Positions 35,249 to 40,341 of a DNA stretch of 40,341 nucleotides are shown here, piece by piece (positions within the stretch are counted from its first letter, which is position 1; each line of letters starts with the position of its first letter). The notes under the pieces were generated by a model. That model searched no databases and was not told the DNA's origin. It saw only the letters and a program-made list of their open reading frames with translations. Both the position numbers and the translations under genes were made by a program. Location: assembly GCA_024639555.1 (NCBI GenBank), contig JAHEID010000003.1:1-40341 (forward strand), in the 5' to 3' direction. This stretch comes from Deltaproteobacteria bacterium. Its GTDB lineage: Bacteria; Desulfobacterota; Desulfobulbia; Desulfobulbales; BM004.

Positions 35249-36337
35249 TTAGAGCTGCAGGTATTCCTTTAACAGGGCAGGGTAGCGGCTGGGATTGAAT
35301 AAAATATTGGTCATGAAATAGCACTCGTGGGTACAGTGGCAGCCCATGTCGTGTATGAATTGAAGAATTTGTCTGGAGCGATCAGATTCCAGCAATTTCT
35401 GCAGGTCATATTCACTCTCCCGCACATTGCCGAATTTCATCTGCTCAGAAAAATCCTCACAGGGGTAGAGGTCTCCGGTTTCGGTCAGCACCAGGTTCAG
35501 CTTTCCGGCATAACAGGGGGCGGTGCGCTTTGATTGGCGGGAAGCCTCATGGATAAGACGGCGCTGGAGAATATCCTGGGCCGCCTTGAGTTTGGCCCCC
35601 CGGAAACGATACATTGATGCCAGTCTTTTTTTCAGGTCTGACTCCAGCCGGTCAATAACTTTTTTGTACTTGTCTAGATCCACCTGCTTCAGGTCATCAC
35701 GGAAGACCTCGCCCCGGATGAGGGAGACCGTATGGGTCTTGACCTGGGGCAGAGTTTGGACCTTGTCTATGACTTCATCAATATATTCCTGGTTGTCCCG
35801 GCAGAATACGGTGTTGATGCCGAGTTCAAAGTTGCCATACCTGTGAACGAGTTTTCCCAGTGCCTTGCAGGTCTTGAGAGTTTTCTGGTAAGCGCCTGCA
35901 ACCCCGCGCAGCTCATCATGGACCTTTTCCGGGCCATCAAGGGAAAGCTTGACCACAATGGAGCTTTTGGGGCACTCCTGCAGGATGGTTTCCACCGCAT
36001 GGTAAATTGTCTCCTGCAGCAGGCCGTTGGTGGGCAGAAGAATGATCGCCGGCCGGTTGATTCTGTAAAAAAGCTGCGTAATTTGAACAAGGTCGGAACG
36101 CAGAAAAATTTCGCCGCCGGAAAATGCCAGCCACAGAAGTTTACCGAGCTGCGGCGCTAATTTTTCTATTTCAGCAAGGGAAAGCTCATTGCGCGACGAA
36201 AGGGGTTGGTCCTTTTGGGAGACATAGAAGCAGAAAGGGCACTTGGCATTACACCTGCGGGTGAGAAAAAAAGTAAACTGGATAGGGCGGCTTTTCCATA
36301 CGATAGAACCAAGGTGCCGGAAAGGGGAAAAGGTCAT
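35249..36337 (-). CDS. Radical SAM protein with SPASM-like C-terminus
   Basis: The frame encodes 362 residues from the ATG at 36337, whose ATGA overlaps the stop of the glycosyltransferase gene; the longer track frame runs inside that gene and is spurious. The radical SAM site is TRRCNAKCPFCFY, followed by AFSGGEIFLRSDL and VVKLSLDGPEKVHDELRG. The C-terminal part has CYAGKLNLVLTETGDLYPCEDF and GCHCTHECYF, Cys clusters that bind extra Fe-S centres in SPASM/twitch proteins. Such enzymes modify peptides or small molecules. Tight coupling to a GT2 enzyme suggests a sugar- or lipid-linked substrate, but this is inference. Confidence 0.85.
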   Translation of the reverse strand: MTFSPFRHLGSIVWKSRPIQFTFFLTRRCNAKCPFCFYVSQKDQPLSSRNELSLAEIEKLAPQLGKLLWLAFSGGEIFLRSDLVQITQLFYRINRPAIILLPTNGLLQETIYHAVETILQECPKSSIVVKLSLDGPEKVHDELRGVAGAYQKTLKTCKALGKLVHRYGNFELGINTVFCRDNQEYIDEVIDKVQTLPQVKTHTVSLIRGEVFRDDLKQVDLDKYKKVIDRLESDLKKRLASMYRFRGAKLKAAQDILQRRLIHEASRQSKRTAPCYAGKLNLVLTETGDLYPCEDFSEQMKFGNVRESEYDLQKLLESDRSRQILQFIHDMGCHCTHECYFMTNILFNPSRYPALLKEYLQL

Positions 36338-37335
36338 GGCCGCAACCCGAAATGTTGGCTGAAAAAACCGCTGCAGACGCCAATGCCCACAGCAAAGGGA
36401 TAGACCAAGGTATAATACAGCACGGCGGGGATTGCAAAAAAAGGACCGCGGACCGCGAAAAAAGCCCGGGCAAGATGCCGGTTGAGGAACAGGTTGCTGC
36501 CAAAGAGCAGCAGGATCGGCAGCACGAAAGTCCAGTTTTTCAGCAGAACACCTGTAAGTATCAGCAGGATATTGATAAAACACGAAAGCACATTAAATTT
36601 GAATTCCTGTGAAGCGGTGCCGGAGTCGGAAAGCAGGTCTTTGTTTTTAATGGAATAGATGGACCAGTATTTTGATTTTTTTATGCCGTTGCGCATTGAT
36701 CCGGCCAGGGTGAAATTAAAAATATGCTGTACCTGGATCTCTGGAACCATGCGCAGTTTAACACCCACTTTTTTCAGGCGATGGCTGAATTCCACATCCT
36801 CCAGTATGGGCATGAACTGTTCATTAAAACCGCCACTTTTTTGAAAAAGGTCTTTTGCGATAAGCATGGCGTGGGTGGCTACATAGTCAGGGTTCCGGGT
36901 GTTTTTTGTTTCAGAATAATGAATGTAGACGGATTGGAAGATGCTGAAGAATTGCTGATCATAGGGCAGCAGGGTATAAGTGCCGCCAATAATAACTCCG
37001 GGCCCCTCTTCCTGATATGCAGCAGCCGCCTTTGCCAGGGTGTCGGATTGCAGGAGGCAGTCACCGTCAATGAAAAAGAGCACATCGCCGTTGCTGTTTT
37101 GGGCCCCGGTGTTTCTTGCCCTGGAAGCACCGCCATGTTCTGACAGGCGCATGAGTCTGCAGGGATATTTCTCTATAATAGTTGTGGAGCTGTCAGCAGA
37201 ACAATCGTCAACGACAACAACTTCAAAGTTGGTATATTGTGAAGCAAAGGCGGCATCCAGGCAGCGGCCGATGGTTTTTTCGCCGTTGTAATTTGGAATG
37301 ATAACAGATATGAAGGGCGTCACGGGGAGATTCAA
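36334..37335 (-). CDS. Family 2 glycosyltransferase with membrane segments
   Basis: The protein has 333 residues. The GT-A fold is clear: ISVIIPNYNGEKTIGRCL, EVVVVDDCSADSS, GGASRARNTGAQ, the DXD motif FIDGDCLL, and the acidic base region MPILEDVEFSHRLKKVG. From about residue 250 there are two or three hydrophobic segments, so it is bound to the inner membrane with its active site in the cytoplasm. It likely transfers a sugar to a lipid carrier. Its stop overlaps the start of the radical SAM/SPASM gene. Confidence 0.9.
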   Translation of the reverse strand: MNLPVTPFISVIIPNYNGEKTIGRCLDAAFASQYTNFEVVVVDDCSADSSTTIIEKYPCRLMRLSEHGGASRARNTGAQNSNGDVLFFIDGDCLLQSDTLAKAAAAYQEEGPGVIIGGTYTLLPYDQQFFSIFQSVYIHYSETKNTRNPDYVATHAMLIAKDLFQKSGGFNEQFMPILEDVEFSHRLKKVGVKLRMVPEIQVQHIFNFTLAGSMRNGIKKSKYWSIYSIKNKDLLSDSGTASQEFKFNVLSCFINILLILTGVLLKNWTFVLPILLLFGSNLFLNRHLARAFFAVRGPFFAIPAVLYYTLVYPFAVGIGVCSGFFSQHFGLRP

Positions 37336-37373
37336 TGACTATCCTGGCCTTGATTCGCATGGGGAGATTAAAC

Positions 37374-37402
37374 AAAAAGAGGCCCCATGGAGAGGCCCCT
37401 TT
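37374..37402 (-). terminator. Intrinsic terminator after the 57-residue gene
   Basis: On the minus strand AAGGGGCC pairs with GGCCTCTT (one G-T pair) across a 9-nt loop, and TTTTTG follows. It separates the sulfur-trafficking genes from the glycosyltransferase gene. Confidence 0.6.
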
Positions 37403-37427
37403 TGTTGTCTAATCTTGTCAAATATTC

Positions 37428-37601
37428 TTACCACCAGCAGATGGTCTGGTCTGCGGCAAAAACCTTGCCTACCAGGGCATCATAATCAGGATTATCTGCA
37501 TTAAGATCAAAGCTGTCGCTGTCTCTTCCTTCGGAAACGATTTCAACGAGTTTTTTCGTGGTTTCAGAAGGCGCTGAACGATATACATGTAAAATTTTCA
37601 T
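37428..37601 (-). CDS. 57-residue conserved-looking small protein of the TusA/DsrE cluster
   Basis: This gene is absent from the ORF track because it is under 60 codons. It has an excellent ribosome site (AAGGAG 9 nt before the ATG). The protein starts MKILHVYRSAPSETTKKLVE and ends DQTICWW, with one Cys three residues from the end. The strand-helix-strand pattern and an I/L-rich first strand ending in YRS resemble the first half of DsrE/DsrH-fold (TusB-like) proteins, suggesting a minimal relative whose C-terminal Cys might carry sulfur; this is inference. It follows the two DsrE-like genes on the same strand after a 189-bp gap with a hairpin repeat. A terminator follows. Confidence 0.7.
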   Translation of the reverse strand: MKILHVYRSAPSETTKKLVEIVSEGRDSDSFDLNADNPDYDALVGKVFAADQTICWW

Positions 37602-37698
37602 AATTATTATCTCCTTCTTGTTTAGCGTGTATTTTTAATATTCTCGTAAAAGTCTCAGGGATGGTTAAGCAAAAATTTTGATATACAAGGAGTAGTGA

Positions 37699-37778
37699 AT
37701 TTTTGAGAGTGAAGCCATACATGCGGTATGCTGCACGAACAAAAATGTGCTACGACGCAGTAGATCGGACTTTTTGCG
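37699..37778 (-). repeat. Interspersed hairpin repeat, copy 2
   Basis: It aligns over about 80 bp with 15284-15362. The inner stem here is CATAC-ATGCG-GTATG, where copy 1 has GCGTAC/GTACGC, so paired changes keep the stem; the outer stem ATTTTTG/CAAAAAT is also kept. On the minus strand it starts 12 bp after the stop codon of the DsrE-like gene. Confidence 0.6.
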
Positions 37779-37790
37779 ATGCCATCATCT

Positions 37791-38096
37791 TTAGTTGCCG
37801 TAGGGAACAATAACGTCCATCTCTCTGAGCTTCTGTCCCACCTCTTCCAGCGTGACAGCAGTTAAACCGTTGGTGTCAATATTGGCCTGCTCAGTCGAAT
37901 AAACATCCCCTTCCATGTCAAGAATCCACTCGACATTTTCAGCGTTGTAGTCATCAAACTTGGCCAGGGTGTGATTCATGATCACAGCATATGAGTAATG
38001 GTTGGCAACGGAAAGCCCCAGGGTGGAGCGGAGGGCATCCAAGGTGTTTTTTTCGTCATCACTTTTATCTAATAGAAACATAACTTTTTTCGGCAT
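37791..38096 (-). CDS. DsrE-like protein without cysteine
   Basis: The protein has 101 residues. It begins MPKKVMFLLDKSDDEKNTLDALRST, with strands KKVMFLL, YSYAVIMN and MDVIVPYGN at the end; the overall pattern fits the DsrE/TusBCD fold. Unlike most members it has no cysteine at all, so it cannot carry a persulfide and may be structural or regulatory. GGGGG lies about 7 nt before the ATG. It starts 10 bp after the preceding DsrE-like gene, so the two products probably form a complex. Confidence 0.75.
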   Translation of the reverse strand: MPKKVMFLLDKSDDEKNTLDALRSTLGLSVANHYSYAVIMNHTLAKFDDYNAENVEWILDMEGDVYSTEQANIDTNGLTAVTLEEVGQKLREMDVIVPYGN

Positions 38097-38106
38097 GGCT
38101 TCCCCC

Positions 38107-38421
38107 TTACAGAGTCATATATTTTTCGCAGTCATCAATGAGATATCCGTGCTTGGCCTGGGTTGACATTTCCTTGGCGGTAAGACCTTCGGGAATGTCA
38201 TTTTCAGGGTCATATCCCATCTTTTTGTAGCTGTCTGCACAGATCGCAACTTCATCAGCAATTTTGCAGATCTCGGGGAACTGGGGATCCCTGGCAAGCA
38301 TCGTTCCTTTCCATGTGAAAAACACTTTGACAGTGGCCCCTTTCGCCTTGGCCGCCTTGGTAACCCCCATGACGTGCGCCATGTTCTTGGGGTTCGTTAC
38401 AAAAATACCTAAATTTGCCAT
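38107..38421 (-). CDS. DsrE-family sulfur-relay protein
   Basis: The protein has 104 residues. It begins MANLGIFVTNPKNMAHVMGVTKAAKAKG, with the strand VKVFFTWKGTM and Cys residues in EICKIADEVAICADSYKKMGY and DDCEKYM. The position of the AICADSY cysteine matches the active-site region of DsrE/TusD-like proteins, which pass persulfide sulfur among partners. AGGAGGTAAAC precedes the ATG, a very strong ribosome site. It lies 75 bp after tusA and 10 bp before the Cys-less paralogue. Confidence 0.85.
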   Translation of the reverse strand: MANLGIFVTNPKNMAHVMGVTKAAKAKGATVKVFFTWKGTMLARDPQFPEICKIADEVAICADSYKKMGYDPENDIPEGLTAKEMSTQAKHGYLIDDCEKYMTL

Positions 38422-38496
38422 GTTTACCTCCTAAACAGAAATTAGGTCGCATCTTTGCTGAAAAAAGAAAGTGCAACAGTTAATGTTTTGTTTGAT

Positions 38497-38733
38497 TTAC
38501 CCCTTTTTAATATAAAACTTAAAATAATTCGTTTCCTCTTTTGCTCCCAGAAAGGCATGCCCAACGCGCTCACACCACCCGGGCAGATCGATTTTGGAAC
38601 CCTCATCAGTGCCGAGGATTTCGAGGACCTGGCCGCTTTCCAGTGTTTCTATAGCTTTTTTTGCTTTCAGGAGAGGCATGGGGCAATCCAAACCTTTCGC
38701 ATCGAGCGTTTTGTCAGCCTTAATGGTATCCAT
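38497..38733 (-). CDS. tusA: TusA-family sulfur carrier protein
   Basis: The frame encodes 78 residues from the ATG at 38733 (MDTIKADKTLDAKGLDCPMPLLKAKKAIE); GGGGA lies 9 nt upstream, so the longer track start is rejected. The CPMP motif holds the persulfide Cys, and a second Cys is in GWCERVGHAFLG. With two DsrE-like genes and a small Cys protein downstream, it forms a second sulfur-relay cluster distinct from the YeeE-linked TusA at 32123. Confidence 0.93.
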   Translation of the reverse strand: MDTIKADKTLDAKGLDCPMPLLKAKKAIETLESGQVLEILGTDEGSKIDLPGWCERVGHAFLGAKEETNYFKFYIKKG

Positions 38734-39068
38734 GTCTAAAATTCCCCGTTCATAAAAAAACAAAACCCGGTCGCCATAAGGAGTCAGGGGTTTTCAGCAT
38801 CATGAGGGGCTCTGCTAAAAGCAAGGATCCTGGCACCACAGCGTGGTAACCGCCTCTCGCTTTAATGATCAAAAAAGACTAGTTACCATAAACAAAAAAG
38901 AAAACCCACAAAAAATGAAGCATAATTCATTTTTTCTTACTTCCGCCATTACATTTTGTCAAGCCCTGGAAAGAAGAAGGGTTTTTTGCTTGCAGACATG
39001 AGGCGAAAAATGCTCTTTTGAGCGTATAAAATTAAAGCCCGGATAATTAACGATGTGAGGGTTGGGGC
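38734..39068. other. Divergent intergenic region with operator-like site 5
   Basis: The 335 bp between tusA (-) and the folate gene (+) hold the palindrome at 38835-38847. Near 39014-39030 GCTCTTTTGAGC can form a small hairpin overlapping GTATAAAAT, a -10-like box for the plus-strand gene. No ORF or RNA gene is supported. Confidence 0.5.
38835..38847. promoter_or_regulatory. Operator-like palindrome, site 5
   Basis: ACCACA-G-CGTGGT matches the consensus at 11 of 12 arm positions. On the minus strand TTGATC lies 17 bp before TTACCA, which overlaps the palindrome, about 100 bp upstream of tusA. Confidence 0.5.
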
Positions 39069-39650
39069 ATGAAAGAAGACCGAGAGGAATTAAGACAAAC
39101 AATATTAGGGGCACGCGATGGATTGAGTGACAAAGACAGACAAGCCAAAAGCATTTCTGTCATGCAGAATTTCTGGACTTTACCGGGTATGCAGCATTGG
39201 TCAACCCTGTTCATTTATGTTAACTTTCGCAGCGAGGTTGAGACATTGGAGTTGATCAAGAACTGCATCAACCAGGATATACACGTGGCTGTTCCCCTGG
39301 TTGATGCTTCTGCGGTTCGCATGATACCGTTTCTTATAAAAGACCCGGAGCTTGATCTTGTGCCCGGTTATTACAACATCCCGGAGCCCGACCCAAAGAA
39401 TTGTCTGCGCCTGGAACCAGGTGAAATTGATGCTGCTGTCATTCCAGGGAGTGTTTTTGATACCCATGGCGGACGTCTCGGGTACGGGGGCGGATACTAT
39501 GACCGGTTTTTGCTAACCGATGCCCCGCAGGCCAAGCGCATAGGGCTTGCCTTTGAGTTGCAGGTCGTGGATAAAGTGCCGCTGGAGCCCCATGATCAGC
39601 CTCTCGATATTCTGATAACCGAAAAAAGGATTGTGAACATTACACGTTAA
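39069..39650 (+). CDS. 5-formyltetrahydrofolate cyclo-ligase (MTHFS)
   Basis: The enzyme converts 5-formyl-THF to 5,10-methenyl-THF using ATP. It has 193 residues, the normal size. The family signature is visible as DTHGGRLGYGGGYYDRFL, with an N-terminal LRQTILGARDGLSDKDRQAKS helix pair that carries the basic ATP-contact residues, and LVPGYYNIPEPDP in the middle. GAGGGTTGGGGC precedes the ATG. The HDAC-like gene follows 16 bp later on the same strand, so the two may be co-transcribed. Confidence 0.93.
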   Translation: MKEDREELRQTILGARDGLSDKDRQAKSISVMQNFWTLPGMQHWSTLFIYVNFRSEVETLELIKNCINQDIHVAVPLVDASAVRMIPFLIKDPELDLVPGYYNIPEPDPKNCLRLEPGEIDAAVIPGSVFDTHGGRLGYGGGYYDRFLLTDAPQAKRIGLAFELQVVDKVPLEPHDQPLDILITEKRIVNITR

Positions 39651-39666
39651 ACAATGGAGCTCTCCA

Positions 39667-40341
39667 ATGCGTAAAACGGTAATTCTTAAAAATGACCTTT
39701 TTCTGGAGCATATTCCGGATTTCAACCATGTAGAATCCCCCGACCGCTTGCGGGTAATTTATGAGCAGCTTGAACAGCCGCCATTGAATAAGCTTTTTCT
39801 GTATCCCGACTTTGAGCCGGCCTCTGTCGAAGCCCTGGAGCTCAACCATACCAAAGAGCATGTCATGCGAGTGGCCGGGACAGCGGGCAAGACATTCAGC
39901 AGCCTTGACCCGGATACGCAGGCCTCGCCAAAATCATTTGATGCGGCCTGCCTTGCAGCCGGGGCCGTTATCAGTGGTATGGAGATGATTCTCCAGGGTG
40001 AAGCAGACAATGGTTTTGCCCTGGTGCGCCCGCCCGGGCACCATGCCGAGGTAAGCCGCGCCATGGGCTTTTGCCTCTTTAACAATGTTGCTGTTGGAGC
40101 CCGCTATGGCTTGCAGAATCTTGGGCTGCAGCGCATAGCCATCATCGATTGGGACCTGCACCATGGCAACGGCACCCAGAACAGCTTTTATTCCTCTAAT
40201 CAGGTCCTTTATTTTTCAACCCACTCCTATCCTTACTATCCCGGTTCGGGAAGCCTTGACGAGGTCGGCGCCGGGGAGGGAGAGGGGTTTACGGTAAATG
40301 TACCCCTGTCCGGAGGCCAGGACGACCGGGCCTTTGCCAGT
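39667..40341 (+). CDS. Histone deacetylase-family hydrolase (AcuC-like), partial
   Basis: The frame is open from the ATG at 39667 (GGAG 7 nt upstream) to the right edge, 225 residues, and is not in the track because it has no stop. The zinc-hydrolase core is clear: the paired His in VRPPGHHAEVSRAMGFCLFNNVA and the metal site IIDWDLHHGNGTQ, then VLYFSTHSYPYYPGSG. The family removes acetyl or related acyl groups from proteins, polyamines or small amides. The C-terminal third with the last metal Asp and the catalytic Tyr lies outside the window, so activity cannot be judged. Confidence 0.9.
   Translation, partial: MRKTVILKNDLFLEHIPDFNHVESPDRLRVIYEQLEQPPLNKLFLYPDFEPASVEALELNHTKEHVMRVAGTAGKTFSSLDPDTQASPKSFDAACLAAGAVISGMEMILQGEADNGFALVRPPGHHAEVSRAMGFCLFNNVAVGARYGLQNLGLQRIAIIDWDLHHGNGTQNSFYSSNQVLYFSTHSYPYYPGSGSLDEVGAGEGEGFTVNVPLSGGQDDRAFAS

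Noticed and set aside
38497-38763. TusA start at 38763
   Set aside because: The extra ten residues (MFFYERGILD) span the ribosome site of the ATG at 38733, which starts the normal TusA N-terminus.

Overview
The window looks like a chromosome piece from a Gram-negative Desulfobacterota bacterium, most likely a Desulfobulbales-type sulfur-metabolising anaerobe. The reasons are a gyrA/gyrB pair beside dnaN, a single-chain PurL, a type IV pilus ATPase, and two separate clusters for sulfane-sulfur trafficking (YeeE/TusA and TusA/DsrE). The lineage is inferred from gene content only; no 16S gene is present.

Region 1 (1-4858) is accessory. It holds the tail of an SGNH/CE6-type esterase, a small membrane protein, a secreted protein fused end-on to an IS91-type transposase remnant, a secreted NTF2/SnoaL-like protein and a probably broken small gene. 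These unrelated genes share non-coding parts: at least eight copies of a 25-bp imperfect inverted repeat, a second repeat with a TGGCAAG core about 47 bp away, an ACCACA-N-TGTGGT palindrome near TTGACT-type -35 boxes, and an AACCTCTA leader often followed by a terminator. The region ends at 4815-4858 in a 3' fragment of tRNA-Glu, the usual scar of an island integrated in a tRNA gene. Core genes start immediately afterwards.

Region 2 (4.9-22.8 kb) is housekeeping: purL (-), pilB/gspE (+), a minus-strand set of two or three small conserved proteins with an M24 aminopeptidase, rdgB (+), then gpsA, gyrA, gyrB and dnaN (all -). Upstream of dnaN is a very AT-rich 326-bp gap with four AAAAGAACA repeats and two near-DnaA boxes, a candidate replication origin.

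Region 3 (23.1-30.3 kb) holds a serine beta-lactamase-like hydrolase, a cold-shock protein, a MacB/LolCDE-type ABC exporter pair, an exported beta-propeller-like protein with one C-terminal CXXCH heme motif, a heavy-metal-associated domain protein and a GT39-like membrane glycosyltransferase.

Region 4 (30.3-38.8 kb) is the most distinctive core part. A strong promoter drives yeeE (thiosulfate-type transporter), tusA, a membrane-anchored protein built of GGYGAPPPPA decapeptides, and a universal stress protein. A B12-type radical SAM protein follows, and on the other strand a GT2 glycosyltransferase is translationally coupled to a radical SAM/SPASM protein. Further on, a minus-strand set encodes TusA, two DsrE-like proteins and a 57-residue protein missing from the ORF track. 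The palindrome of region 1 also lies in the promoter of the heme protein and upstream of the second tusA, which suggests one host regulator links island and core redox/sulfur genes.

Region 5 (39.0 kb to the end) has 5-formyltetrahydrofolate cyclo-ligase and the start of a histone-deacetylase-family (AcuC-like) hydrolase cut by the window edge.
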